The position numbers and the translations under genes were made by a program. Below the pieces are notes generated by a model. The model had not been told where the DNA came from. It saw only the letters and a list, made by a program, of their open reading frames with translations, and did no database searches. Positions 16,033-24,363 of a stretch of DNA of 32,030 nucleotides are shown piece after piece; position 1 is the first letter of the stretch, and every line of letters begins with the position of its first letter. The DNA comes from Deltaproteobacteria bacterium RIFCSPHIGHO2_12_FULL_43_9 (GTDB lineage Bacteria; Bdellovibrionota; O2-12-FULL-43-9): the NCBI GenBank assembly GCA_001798265.1, contig MGRR01000030.1, positions 1 to 32,030 on the forward strand, read 5' to 3'.

Positions 16033-16716
16033 TCATGCCTTGATAAATAGCTCTTTGAAGAGAACCCACAGAAGAGTAGAACCGTTATAGAGCGGTTTCA
16101 TTTTCCGAACACTCCCAACCCTTTTTGGTTCATCACCAGGTATTTCAGTAACCCTTTTTTTATGTCTTGCACATCTTATGCACAATAAGTATTCAAATAT
16201 CGGAATCTTTTTAGAGTCGTTTCTAATTAATTCAATTAGATCTCTCCTGAATGCTCTAAACATAACGAGAGAATCGGTGTATTGCCCACCAAATAATATA
16301 TTTACTGCTTTAGTAAAAATCCAGTTTCCGAAGGCTGTTACAACGTCGTCGTCTTCGCTCCTGGCGCCTGGGAGGTAACGCGAGGCAATAACCATATCGT
16401 TACCCTTTTCCATTTCAGTGATTAAAAGTGGAATGAGCTCCGGTACGGAATTATTATCTGGACTAAACGGGATAATGACATCACCACTGGCTTTCTCAAA
16501 ACATTCCCAATATGCCCCGCAAACACCCTTTGATTTTTGGTGGACTACATTGAAACCCCTTTCTTCAAAGTATTCTATTGTTCCATCTGTTGAGCCGCCG
16601 TCAACAACGATGATTTCATCAACCCATTCCCTATTTATTCTGGGCATTATTAATTTTGCTCCCTCGAGCTCATTATAGGTTGGAATAAAGAGTGTTGTTT
16701 TCATCTGATTACTCAT
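16033..16716 (-). CDS. Glycosyltransferase family 2, dolichol-phosphate-mannose-synthase-like
   Basis: A 227-residue GT-A protein without membrane helices. It has IPTYNE at 11-16, VVDGGSTDGT at 37-46, and SPDNNS at 85-90 where most relatives have a DAD-type metal-binding motif: the second Asp (D87) is kept and the first is Ser. IASRYLPGA and MFRAFRRD follow, which are typical of the DPM/GtrB branch. Such enzymes transfer a sugar from a nucleotide donor to polyprenyl phosphate or a growing glycan at the cytoplasmic face. Methionines at residues 1 and 5 could both start it; residue 5 (base 16704) would avoid the 8-base overlap with the upstream radical SAM gene. Confidence 0.85.
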   Translation of the reverse strand: MSNQMKTTLFIPTYNELEGAKLIMPRINREWVDEIIVVDGGSTDGTIEYFEERGFNVVHQKSKGVCGAYWECFEKASGDVIIPFSPDNNSVPELIPLLITEMEKGNDMVIASRYLPGARSEDDDVVTAFGNWIFTKAVNILFGGQYTDSLVMFRAFRRDLIELIRNDSKKIPIFEYLLCIRCARHKKRVTEIPGDEPKRVGSVRKMKPLYNGSTLLWVLFKELFIKA

Positions 16717-18175
16717 CGAGAATGCTGCGACTTAACTTTGTTTTTGCCATTCTTTCGATGTGCTCTCTGGTTTGCAATCCAAATTTCACTTCCATGTCCT
16801 TTAGAAATGCAGGTCTGAGATAATACTTACTAAAAACATCGTCCCTGTACCGCAATACCTCAGCTGATGTCAGATATTTGGTTGGTAGTGCTGTTCCATT
16901 GTAGCCATACAGGGAATAGCCCTCCCAGCTCTTTGGTTCTTCTATTCTCTTTTCATTGATATATTCGTCATATAGAGGTGTGCCTGGATAAGCATAGCCG
17001 GGGTAAACATTTATCCATTCGAAGTTTTCCTGATAGAGGAAATTGCGTGTGGCATTCAGGGTTTCGTAATTGTCATCCCAGAGCCCAAAAATAACATCGG
17101 CACAAATGTAGATTCCGGCGTCGCGTGTCCATTCAAGAACCTTAACCAATGTTTCATAAGTAAATCTTTTAGTAGTGGAATGAAGTACCTTGGGATCAAC
17201 GGTTTCTATTCCGTACGCTATCCAGTTTAGACCGACCTTTTTTAATCTTTCAAGAATTCTTGGTGATACAGTATCGATTCTGGCAAATGCCCACATATTA
17301 AGGGCATAATTTCTTTTTCCCAGTTTATCACAAAATTCATCTAACCGTGGGTGTTTCAAGATAAAGAGCTCATCAAGAATCTTTATGTTTTTTACTCCAT
17401 GTTCATTAACTAGTTTATCAATCTCGGCGATGACATTATCAATTGATCTGAATCTCATTGTTCTTTTTAAAAATACATTATTAATGCTGCAAAAGTTACA
17501 AGGATATGGACAACCAAAGCTTGTCCAAAGAATTGCGTATGGTGATCTATTTTCTATGTCACCGAAGCAATGCCAATTATGCGCACGGTATTTTGACGGT
17601 AAAACGCTATCCCAATTGACGGTCGGAAAATCCTTTAGATCAACAAGCTTAGCCGCCTCATGTTCTGTATATTTACCATCTTTGAAGTAGCAAAGACCCT
17701 TAATGTCAGAGAGGGACTTTACACCTCGATAATGTTCATAAAGTCCGGTAAGTGTTTCATATCCCTCACCCTTGATTACAAAATCAGCCTTGGTCTCGCG
17801 TAGGGTTCTCTCTGGAAGCACCGATGGATGTCCACCCCAAATGACTGTTGTAATCTCCCGTGCTTCAGGATGTTCATAGAACCTATTACAAAAATCGATA
17901 ATGCCAACCATTGTCATAGTAGAGGCGGATGGATTTGCACCAGAGGCAATAAGGCAAACATAAATAGGTTTTTCTTTTAAAATATATTCGATAAGGCTTG
18001 TATTATCGTAGCCATCGGCATCGGCATCAATCATATGTACCGGGATATCATTTTTTTCAAGGTGTGAAGCCAAAACGGCCATTGGAATATTTGGAGCAAT
18101 TGCAGCAAACTCATTGGACGTTACTCCATACAGCTTCTCTTTACAGCTTACGGTTGATATTATGACACTATTCAT
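16709..18175 (-). CDS. B12-binding-type radical SAM enzyme
   Basis: A 488-residue protein. The N-terminal cobalamin-binding-like domain has IWGGHPSVLPE at 112-122 and KGEG at 135-138; the radical SAM core has SFGCPYPCNFC (C222, C226, C229). The start at 18175 (MNSVII) is chosen because AGAGGAA at 18183-18189 lies seven bases upstream. A longer frame from 18208 has no such support. It is in the minus-strand operon, 54 bases after the kinase-like gene and overlapping GT2, so it probably acts on a sugar, glycan or lipid carrier made here, for example by C-methylation or a radical rearrangement. That is inference: families of this type have diverse substrates. Confidence 0.88.
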   Translation of the reverse strand: MNSVIISTVSCKEKLYGVTSNEFAAIAPNIPMAVLASHLEKNDIPVHMIDADADGYDNTSLIEYILKEKPIYVCLIASGANPSASTMTMVGIIDFCNRFYEHPEAREITTVIWGGHPSVLPERTLRETKADFVIKGEGYETLTGLYEHYRGVKSLSDIKGLCYFKDGKYTEHEAAKLVDLKDFPTVNWDSVLPSKYRAHNWHCFGDIENRSPYAILWTSFGCPYPCNFCSINNVFLKRTMRFRSIDNVIAEIDKLVNEHGVKNIKILDELFILKHPRLDEFCDKLGKRNYALNMWAFARIDTVSPRILERLKKVGLNWIAYGIETVDPKVLHSTTKRFTYETLVKVLEWTRDAGIYICADVIFGLWDDNYETLNATRNFLYQENFEWINVYPGYAYPGTPLYDEYINEKRIEEPKSWEGYSLYGYNGTALPTKYLTSAEVLRYRDDVFSKYYLRPAFLKDMEVKFGLQTREHIERMAKTKLSRSILDE

Positions 18176-18229
18176 GTTCGGGTTCCTCTTCCCGGCACTC
18201 TTGTGCATTTAACAAAGGGTCGATGCTAT

Positions 18230-18877
18230 TTAATTTAATAAAGATTGTCCATTTTCAATAATATAATTAGCGTATTTTATTGTGTTTTTTATAAAGGGGA
18301 CCTCTTCCTTTTCCCTTTCCGATATAACCCTTTGAATTTTATCTGTATTGAGCCCCTTCTCCTTATAGAAGAGTTCAAGACGCTTTTGTCTTAAATCATC
18401 ATCAATTTTCACATAAATTTTTATTGCTGCTAAATCAAATAGATCTTTGAGTGCCAGCGCTACCACCCCCTCTGCTATTACAACACCAGATTTGATTTCA
18501 AGAGGAGTATTACCCCTCTCAGCTATCCTTTGTCGCGAATGTACGTCATATATCGGTGGATATATTGTGTCTCCTTTGAGCATGCTTCTCAAAGCATCAA
18601 CGATGGAATTACAATTGTAGCGGTCAATAACTCTGGAATCGATCTTTCTTTTTTCAACACTTACAAGCCAGTTATCAAGGCTGATTACCAGATTATTAAT
18701 ACCGTTAACTGAAAATAGATATGATAGCCCACCGGCTATTGAGCTTTTGCCGCTGCGGGAACACCCACCAATAAGTAACAGTGAAGTTTCAGTATCATCA
18801 ATTAATTCGGCTCTTGAAATATGCTTATAAAGTGCTTGAACACCGGAAAAAGTAATCGGTTTATTGTAATACGACAT
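18230..18877 (-). CDS. Uridine-kinase-like P-loop kinase
   Basis: A 215-residue protein with a Walker A motif GCSRSGKSS (K44), then SLDNWL where uridine kinases and phosphoribulokinases have a D-rich DDF-type motif. PPIYDVHSRQR resembles the uridine-kinase P-x-YD-x3-H-x-R block, and VIAEGVVAL resembles the EG motif. It is a member of the uridine kinase/phosphoribulokinase superfamily, but the substrate is not readable. It overlaps the HddC-GmhB fusion gene by 17 bases, so it is translationally coupled to heptose synthesis. A sugar or sugar-nucleoside phosphorylation role in that pathway is plausible, as the known route already has its own GHMP kinase (hddA-like, at the right end). Confidence 0.8.
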   Translation of the reverse strand: MSYYNKPITFSGVQALYKHISRAELIDDTETSLLLIGGCSRSGKSSIAGGLSYLFSVNGINNLVISLDNWLVSVEKRKIDSRVIDRYNCNSIVDALRSMLKGDTIYPPIYDVHSRQRIAERGNTPLEIKSGVVIAEGVVALALKDLFDLAAIKIYVKIDDDLRQKRLELFYKEKGLNTDKIQRVISEREKEEVPFIKNTIKYANYIIENGQSLLN

Positions 18878-20051
18878 CTTTTACAGCTTTAAGTAGGTTT
18901 AAATCCTTATTCAGAATGATAGTTTTGCAGCCGGCCAGTTCTCCAGCCTCTTGATCTCTTTCATCGTCACCAATTAAATATGTTTTTGATAAATCAAGGC
19001 AAAAATCTTTCTGGGCGTAGAAAAACATCCCTGGTTTTGGTTTTCTGCAGAAGCATCCATCGTCCCAGTTATGTGTGCAGCAATAAATAGCGCCAATTCT
19101 TACGCCAATGTTCAAAAGTTCTTTTGTCATATAGTCGTGAATACTGTCCAAATCTGCATGGGTCATCTTCCCCCTGGCTACGCCTGCCTGGTTAGTAACT
19201 ATAATAATGTTAAAATTGTTTTCTTTTAATAAAAGCAATGCCTCTTTTGCCTCCGGGAGCCAGACAAAATCTTTAACAGATGTGATGTACTCCGCTTTTG
19301 GTGCCTTTTTGTTTAATACACCGTCCCTGTCCAGGAAGATGTTTCTGGTGTTTTTCAAGAAACGCTCTGTTTCTTTAAGTCGTTCGTGTGAACCAACACT
19401 ATAATATCTATGATGTGTCAGATATGAAGTAAGTTTTTTTTCTCCCACGAGTCGTGTATAAACCACCTTTTCGAAATTAATGTTTTCAGCCGGTATCAGT
19501 GAAATAACCTCCTTGTTTAGTATTGCAAAACCGATATCTACACCACTAAGGTTTTCAGAGGTTCTATTTTTATCATATTTTATAACATAATTATTTTGAT
19601 CAAGGATTACATTGCTCTTTGTGTAGTGATCATCATTACTGTAAACTGTAATTTGTGCCAGTGGAGACTGGTTTTGGAATTGTTGCCACATCTTATCAAA
19701 TTGCATGGGCCAGTAGTTGTCGCAGTACATTAATAGAAAACAAGGATCTAACTTCTCTGCTGCAAGTTTCAGTCTCTTTCCGGTTTCGTCTTCAGTCTCT
19801 GAGGTTACATAGTCTATTTTTATTCCAAATGAATCTCCATTTCCAAAATACTCTTTGATTTGCTCTGGTAGGTAACCCAACAATAGTAAAACCTTCTTAA
19901 AACCCTGCTCTTTAAGATGTTCAATCAAGTATTGGAGAAAAGGTTTGCCATGAAAGTGGATCATTGGCTTGGGGATATCATCGGTAATAGGTTTAAGCCT
20001 TTCCCCTCTACCACCAGCCAAAATTACCGCTTGTGTTGGTCTTGCACCCAT
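18861..20051 (-). CDS. hddC-gmhB: Fused heptose-1-phosphate guanylyltransferase (HddC-like) and heptose-1,7-bisphosphate phosphatase (GmhB-like)
   Basis: A 396-residue two-domain protein. Residues 1 to about 235 are a sugar-phosphate nucleotidyltransferase: LAGGRGERLKPITDD with KPM at 28-30. Residues about 237-396 are a HAD phosphatase of the GmhB type: FLDRDGVLN (D241, D243), VTNQAGVARG (285-294), zinc loop Cys325, His327, Cys333 and Cys335 followed by RKPKPGM, and IGDDERDQEAG (360-370). GmhB removes the 7-phosphate from heptose 1,7-bisphosphate; HddC-type enzymes then make GDP-D-glycero-alpha-D-manno-heptose. GDP as the nucleotide is inferred from the locus (GMD-like dehydratase, hddA). A mannose-1-phosphate guanylyltransferase role for domain 1 is the main alternative. 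It is first in the minus-strand run, divergent from gmhA. Confidence 0.88.
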   Translation of the reverse strand: MGARPTQAVILAGGRGERLKPITDDIPKPMIHFHGKPFLQYLIEHLKEQGFKKVLLLLGYLPEQIKEYFGNGDSFGIKIDYVTSETEDETGKRLKLAAEKLDPCFLLMYCDNYWPMQFDKMWQQFQNQSPLAQITVYSNDDHYTKSNVILDQNNYVIKYDKNRTSENLSGVDIGFAILNKEVISLIPAENINFEKVVYTRLVGEKKLTSYLTHHRYYSVGSHERLKETERFLKNTRNIFLDRDGVLNKKAPKAEYITSVKDFVWLPEAKEALLLLKENNFNIIIVTNQAGVARGKMTHADLDSIHDYMTKELLNIGVRIGAIYCCTHNWDDGCFCRKPKPGMFFYAQKDFCLDLSKTYLIGDDERDQEAGELAGCKTIILNKDLNLLKAVKDVVLQ

Positions 20052-20130
20052 AAGTGATTAAATATAGGACAACCTAAAACTTTACAATATAGGCTTTGCA
20101 TATTATCAAATCACAAAGGCTGGAAGCGCA
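20052..20130. promoter_or_regulatory. Divergent promoter region between the two heptose operons
   Basis: This 79-bp gap separates the two long opposite runs and should carry promoters for both. On the plus strand TTTACA (20081-20086) is followed after 17 bases by TATCAA (20104-20109), with TATTAT overlapping at 20101-20106. This is a weak sigma70-like candidate. AAAGG at 20115-20119 precedes the gmhA start by 11 bases. No clear minus-strand promoter or operator symmetry is visible. Confidence 0.4.
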
Positions 20131-20682
20131 ATGACATCATTTTATCAAGAGTATTTTCAGGAGTTGGACTCAAAAGTGAACAGTGCTAATATCCACGAAT
20201 TGGATAGATGCTGCAACCTTGTGAGTGGCATAGGAAAGAATAATAAGAAAATAATAATCGTTGGTAATGGTGGTAGCGCCACAATTGCCAGTCATGTCTC
20301 TGTCGATTTGACGAAATTGGCTAATATTAGAGCAATTAATTTCAATGAAGCCGATTTAATTACCTGTTTTGCAAACGATTATGGGTATGAGAATTGGGTT
20401 GCCCGTGGATTGGAGGCTTATGCCGACAAGGATGATCTTGTAGTCCTAATTAGTAGTAGTGGAAGGTCTCCAAATATTATCAATGGTGCTTTTAGAGCAA
20501 AGGAATTAGAGCTTAATACAATTACACTTTCAGGTTTTGATATTGATAATCCTTTAAAGAAATTGGGTGATATCAATTTATGGGTTGATAGTAAAATTTA
20601 TAATATCGTTGAATTAACCCATACCGTCTGGTTACTGACTATCATAGATAAGGTGATTCACGATAAAAAAGGTTCGAAATGA
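20131..20682 (+). CDS. gmhA: Sedoheptulose-7-phosphate isomerase (GmhA-like, SIS domain)
   Basis: A 183-residue single-SIS-domain protein, close to the usual GmhA length of about 190. VGNGGSAT at 44-51 with H55 in SHVSVDLTK matches the GmhA substrate and metal-binding helix; D59 sits where many GmhA have Glu. FANDYGYE at 80-87 and LISSSGRSPN are also family-like. GmhA converts sedoheptulose 7-phosphate to D-glycero-D-manno-heptose 7-phosphate in the cytoplasm. It opens the plus-strand run and overlaps the dehydratase gene by four bases. The divergent partner encodes GmhB and HddC functions, so the pathway assignment rests on both motif and context. Confidence 0.85.
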   Translation: MTSFYQEYFQELDSKVNSANIHELDRCCNLVSGIGKNNKKIIIVGNGGSATIASHVSVDLTKLANIRAINFNEADLITCFANDYGYENWVARGLEAYADKDDLVVLISSSGRSPNIINGAFRAKELELNTITLSGFDIDNPLKKLGDINLWVDSKIYNIVELTHTVWLLTIIDKVIHDKKGSK

Positions 20683-21668
20683 AAAAGGTATTGATTACAG
20701 GTATAAACGGCTTCGCCGGTTCCCATCTTGCTGATCTATGTTTGGCTAAAGATGATGTACGTCTCTATGGTGTGAAGCGCTCCCACCTTTCTAATACAAA
20801 AAATGTCTTGCACATCGAGGATAAAATAGAATGGTTTACAACCGATCTTTTGGATGCCAAAGCGGTTTTGAAAACGATACGAGCAATTAAACCAGATATT
20901 ATTTTTCATCTCGCTGCCCAGAGTTTTGTGAGTCAATCATGGAATCACCCGACCCTCTTTATGGCAGGAAACTACAACATGACTGTAAATATTCTGGAAG
21001 CATGCCTGGAGTGTGGGATCAATCCCAGGATTCATCTACCGGGATCCGTTTCTGATTATGGTGATGTAACAGAGGAGGAACTTCCTTTAAATCCTGATTC
21101 AAGGCTAAAACCGGTTAATCCCTATTGTGTTTCAAAGATTGCTCAAGATTTTATTGGATATGTCTATTTTAGATCGTATGGGTCAAATGTAATTAGAACC
21201 AGGGCTTTTAATCATGAGGGTCCAAGAAGGGATAAGGTGTTTGGTATTCCATCCTATGCATATCAGATTGCCAAAATTGAGAACGGCTTACAGGAACCTG
21301 TAATAAAAGTCGGTCATATTGATGATCTGCGGGCTTTTACGCATGTTAAGGATATGGTTAATGCCTATTGGCTTGCAGTTGAGCATTGTAGTGTTGGAGA
21401 GCTCTATCTCATTGGTTCTGAGGATGAGAAATATGTTCATACATTCAGGGAAGCCCTTGAAATGCTAATTGGTTTTTCGAACGTTGAGGGAATTACCTAC
21501 AAAACTCATCCAGATTTTGTCAGACCGACTAATGTACCAAAGCTAACATGCGATGCATCAAAATTTACGAAAGCAACTAATTGGTCACCAAAATTAGATT
21601 TTGAAACCCTTCTTTCAGACACACTGAATTATTGGAGGGCGGAGTTTAAGAGGGGGGCAGTCAGGTAA
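20679..21668 (+). CDS. GDP-mannose 4,6-dehydratase-like SDR, probably acting on GDP-heptose
   Basis: A 329-residue extended SDR with TGINGFAG (G8, G11, G14), HLAAQSFV at 77-84, catalytic NPYCVSK (Y149, K153) and NHEGPRR, the GMD-like version of the FNHxGP block. GMD family members remove water to give a 4-keto-6-deoxy sugar. The usual acidic residue two before YG is Ser here, with D126 one position later. Because it overlaps gmhA and is followed by an epimerase and a reductase-like SDR, the likely substrate is GDP-D-glycero-manno-heptose, as for Campylobacter and Yersinia heptose dehydratases (WcbK/DmhA type). A GDP-mannose substrate cannot be excluded. Confidence 0.82.
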   Translation: MKKVLITGINGFAGSHLADLCLAKDDVRLYGVKRSHLSNTKNVLHIEDKIEWFTTDLLDAKAVLKTIRAIKPDIIFHLAAQSFVSQSWNHPTLFMAGNYNMTVNILEACLECGINPRIHLPGSVSDYGDVTEEELPLNPDSRLKPVNPYCVSKIAQDFIGYVYFRSYGSNVIRTRAFNHEGPRRDKVFGIPSYAYQIAKIENGLQEPVIKVGHIDDLRAFTHVKDMVNAYWLAVEHCSVGELYLIGSEDEKYVHTFREALEMLIGFSNVEGITYKTHPDFVRPTNVPKLTCDASKFTKATNWSPKLDFETLLSDTLNYWRAEFKRGAVR

Positions 21669-21671
21669 CCA

Positions 21672-22916
21672 ATGAACGGCCCCGGAAAAATCTATAATAC
21701 TATAAATAAGTGCAGAATATGTGGGGCGGATTCCATCGTTGATCTCATAAATTATGGAGAACAGCCTCTTGCAAATTCGCTCAAGAAACATAGAGATGAT
21801 GTAGAACAAAAAATTCCACTTACACTCTCATTTTGTAAGCAATCAAATCATGTCCAGCTTAAAGAGACGGTAAACAAGGAGCTTCTTTTCTCTGACTATA
21901 TCTGGGTAACAGGGACCGCGGCTTCTACGAAAAGATTCGCGAAGGAGTTTGCGCAGAGGGTTATTCAGATTACAAATCTCCAATCCCACGAGCTTGTCAT
22001 TGAAGTGGCCTCGAACGACGGGACATTTCTGGTGCCGTTTAAGGAGCTTGGTTTTTCAAATGTATTAGGTGTTGATCCAGCTGAAAACCTGAAAACTGCT
22101 GCCCTGCAGAACGGTATTGAAACAATCACGGCTTTTTGGAACAAAAATGTCTCTGAAGAGATTATAAAAAAACGTGGCAGAGCAAAAGTAGTAATGGCAC
22201 GAAATGTTTTGCCGCATGTAAGCCAGATTTTTGACGTAGTGGAGGGTATCAGGTGTGCCCTGCAGGATGATGGGGTTGCTATAATCGAATTTCACAATGC
22301 CGGTACTATACTTAATGAGTTGCATTACGATTCAGTTTACCACGAACATCTTTATTATTTTTCAATCAATTCAATTTGTTACCTGTTTGAGAAATATTCT
22401 TTATATCCGTTCCACGCTGATCCAAGTCCCATAAGTGGGGGAGGATACGTTTTATATCTGTCGGCGACAAGGAAGAATAAATCAAAGAGCCTGTTGCAAT
22501 TTATGGAGCAAGAAGAGTCAAACAAAGTAAATTCCCATGAGAGCTGGAATAGGTTTGCCGAAAGATGCGTGGAGCACAAGAGATTATCACGTGAAATAAT
22601 CGATAAATATTATGGGAGAAGGGTTATTGGATTCGGGGCTTCGGCAAGGAGCTCAACATATTTAAATTATTGTGAATTTAATAGTGGGAATATTGAGGCT
22701 GTGATAGATAATAATCCCATGAAGCAGGGGCAATTTACCCCCGGCTCATCAATTCCGATTATTTCTATGGAGGGAGGTTTGCGGAGAAAGCCCGATATTA
22801 TTTTTATTCTCGCATGGAATTTTCGACATGAAATTATAAATCTTTGTCGTTCAAAGGGTTACCGTGGTGACTTCATTGTATCATTTCCATTCGAACCGAA
22901 AGTAATTCAGTCATGA
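21672..22916 (+). CDS. Sugar C-methyltransferase (TylCIII/TcaB9-like, three-part architecture)
   Basis: A 414-residue protein. The N-terminal zinc-binding domain has CRIC (C14, C17) and QPLAN; the second pair is C55 and S58, where a Cys is expected. The SAM-binding motif is EVASNDGTFL at 111-120. YHEHLYYFS is the family's catalytic region. The C-terminal domain has GFGASARSSTYLNY and later VIDNNPMKQGQFTPG, typical of this methyltransferase family. Such enzymes methylate C3 of NDP-4-keto-deoxy sugars to make branched sugars. It starts three bases after the dehydratase that would make such a 4-keto substrate, and overlaps the epimerase gene by four bases. The exact target carbon and sugar are inferred. 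Confidence 0.88.
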   Translation: MNGPGKIYNTINKCRICGADSIVDLINYGEQPLANSLKKHRDDVEQKIPLTLSFCKQSNHVQLKETVNKELLFSDYIWVTGTAASTKRFAKEFAQRVIQITNLQSHELVIEVASNDGTFLVPFKELGFSNVLGVDPAENLKTAALQNGIETITAFWNKNVSEEIIKKRGRAKVVMARNVLPHVSQIFDVVEGIRCALQDDGVAIIEFHNAGTILNELHYDSVYHEHLYYFSINSICYLFEKYSLYPFHADPSPISGGGYVLYLSATRKNKSKSLLQFMEQEESNKVNSHESWNRFAERCVEHKRLSREIIDKYYGRRVIGFGASARSSTYLNYCEFNSGNIEAVIDNNPMKQGQFTPGSSIPIISMEGGLRRKPDIIFILAWNFRHEIINLCRSKGYRGDFIVSFPFEPKVIQS

Positions 22917-23458
22917 AGTTTATCAAGCAAGCCTTGCCCGATGTCTACTTAATTGAACCTGAGCCGGCAAAGGATCACCGCGGGTTACTGAGGCGGCACT
23001 TTTGCAAAAGGGAATTTGATCCATTCTATCCAATTCCAGATATTAATCAGAGCAATATTTCAGAGAACCTGAAAAAAAAGACATTAAGAGGGTTTCATTA
23101 TCAAAAGTCCCCACACGGGGAGTCTAGATTGATTTCATGTGTAAAGGGTGGTGTTTACGATATTGTGGTGGATCTAAGGCCTACTTCTAGAACATTTTGT
23201 AAATGGATCTCAACAGAGCTTACAGAAGATAATCGCCTGAGTCTTTTCGTACCTGATGGCTGTGCGAATGCCTTTCTTACGCTTGAAAATAATAGCTGGA
23301 TGCTCTATCTGCACACAGGATTTTATGTCCCCGGTTTTGAGGGGGGAGTAAGATACAACGATCCATATTTTAATTTTAAATGGCCGACTAAACCAGAGGT
23401 GATATCTGAAAGGGACGGCAACATTCCACTGTTTAATCCGGGCGATTTTTCCTTATGA
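22913..23458 (+). CDS. RmlC-like nucleotide-sugar 3,5-epimerase (cupin)
   Basis: A 181-residue cupin of usual RmlC length. RGFHYQ with H62, VVDLRPTSRTF, PDGCANAF and a Tyr at 138 in GFYVPG match the fold and the catalytic His/Tyr of dTDP-4-keto-6-deoxyglucose 3,5-epimerase. The typical P-x-GFAHGF stretch is GCANAF, with Asn for His. Such enzymes invert C3 and/or C5 of 4-keto sugars; RmlC-like proteins do this on GDP-4-keto-heptose in Campylobacter capsule synthesis. Four-base overlaps on both sides place it within the gmhA run and suggest the same substrate. Confidence 0.87.
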   Translation: MKFIKQALPDVYLIEPEPAKDHRGLLRRHFCKREFDPFYPIPDINQSNISENLKKKTLRGFHYQKSPHGESRLISCVKGGVYDIVVDLRPTSRTFCKWISTELTEDNRLSLFVPDGCANAFLTLENNSWMLYLHTGFYVPGFEGGVRYNDPYFNFKWPTKPEVISERDGNIPLFNPGDFSL

Positions 23459-24363
23459 ATATATTAATTTCAGGTGCAAATGGTTTTATAGGCCGACATG
23501 TTGTCGACTCAATCGCAGGGAATCATAATCTGGCTCTGATTCTTCGCAACCTGGGTAGCCAGGGATTCAAGCCTGATAATGTAACCAATATTATCGGTTC
23601 ATTGGAGAATATAGCGGAAGTTCAGAAAGAAATAATTAATTTTTCGCCAGATGCCTGCATTCATCTTGCGTGGGATGGTATTCCCGATTTTTCCGCAAAA
23701 AGGTCACTTTCCAATTTAAATCTCTCGGTCAGTTTGCTGGATATGCTTATTGAAAACACGAATTGTAAGAAATATATTATTACAGGTTCCTGCTATGAAT
23801 ATGGCAATGCTTCTGGTGAATGCAGGGAATCAGACCCCGCAAAATTCGATTCCTTTATCGGATGGGCCAAACATTCCATTAATCAATATGCTACCTTACG
23901 GTGTCTGGAAAAGGGATTAAAGTTATATTGGCTGAGATGTTTTTATGTTTTTGGGTCTGGGCAGAGGAATGCTTCAATTATACCGTCAATTATCAGTGCC
24001 TTTCTAAAGAATGAAACACCGATAATAAAGAACCCGTTCAACGCGAACGATTTTGTTCATGTTAAAGATATATCACGGGCAATCCGGCTTATTTTGGAGC
24101 GCGATCCCGAGGGTGGTATTTACAATCTCGGTTCCGGACAAGCCACCCAAATAGTGAAAATATGTGAGATTATAGAGAGAAAGATTTGCAACTCGACGAC
24201 ATTTTCAGATAGCCTGTTGAATCTAAATAAAGATATGCATAGCAGGGGCTTTTGGGCCGATATTACGAAAGCAAAAAAATATTTTGGGTGGGAGCCGTAT
24301 TTAACGATCGAAGAAGGGATCGAAGAACTTCTTGGGTCAATTAAACGTGAAATGAGATGGTAA
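23455..24363 (+). CDS. Extended SDR, probable nucleotide-sugar 4-reductase or epimerase, catalytic Tyr absent
   Basis: A 302-residue protein with SGANGFIG (G7, G10, G13), ITGSCYEYG at 109-117, and DFVHVKDIS and IYNLGSGQ later. The catalytic lysine K139 is in FIGWAKHS, but the position four before it is I135 instead of Tyr. The rest looks intact, so loss of function is not obvious. Position after the dehydratase, methyltransferase and cupin suggests it completes the sugar by reducing C4; this is inference. It overlaps its neighbours by four and seven bases. A second SDR at 14298-15260 shows the same substitution pattern (V-G-W-T-K). Confidence 0.8.
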   Translation: MNILISGANGFIGRHVVDSIAGNHNLALILRNLGSQGFKPDNVTNIIGSLENIAEVQKEIINFSPDACIHLAWDGIPDFSAKRSLSNLNLSVSLLDMLIENTNCKKYIITGSCYEYGNASGECRESDPAKFDSFIGWAKHSINQYATLRCLEKGLKLYWLRCFYVFGSGQRNASIIPSIISAFLKNETPIIKNPFNANDFVHVKDISRAIRLILERDPEGGIYNLGSGQATQIVKICEIIERKICNSTTFSDSLLNLNKDMHSRGFWADITKAKKYFGWEPYLTIEEGIEELLGSIKREMRW

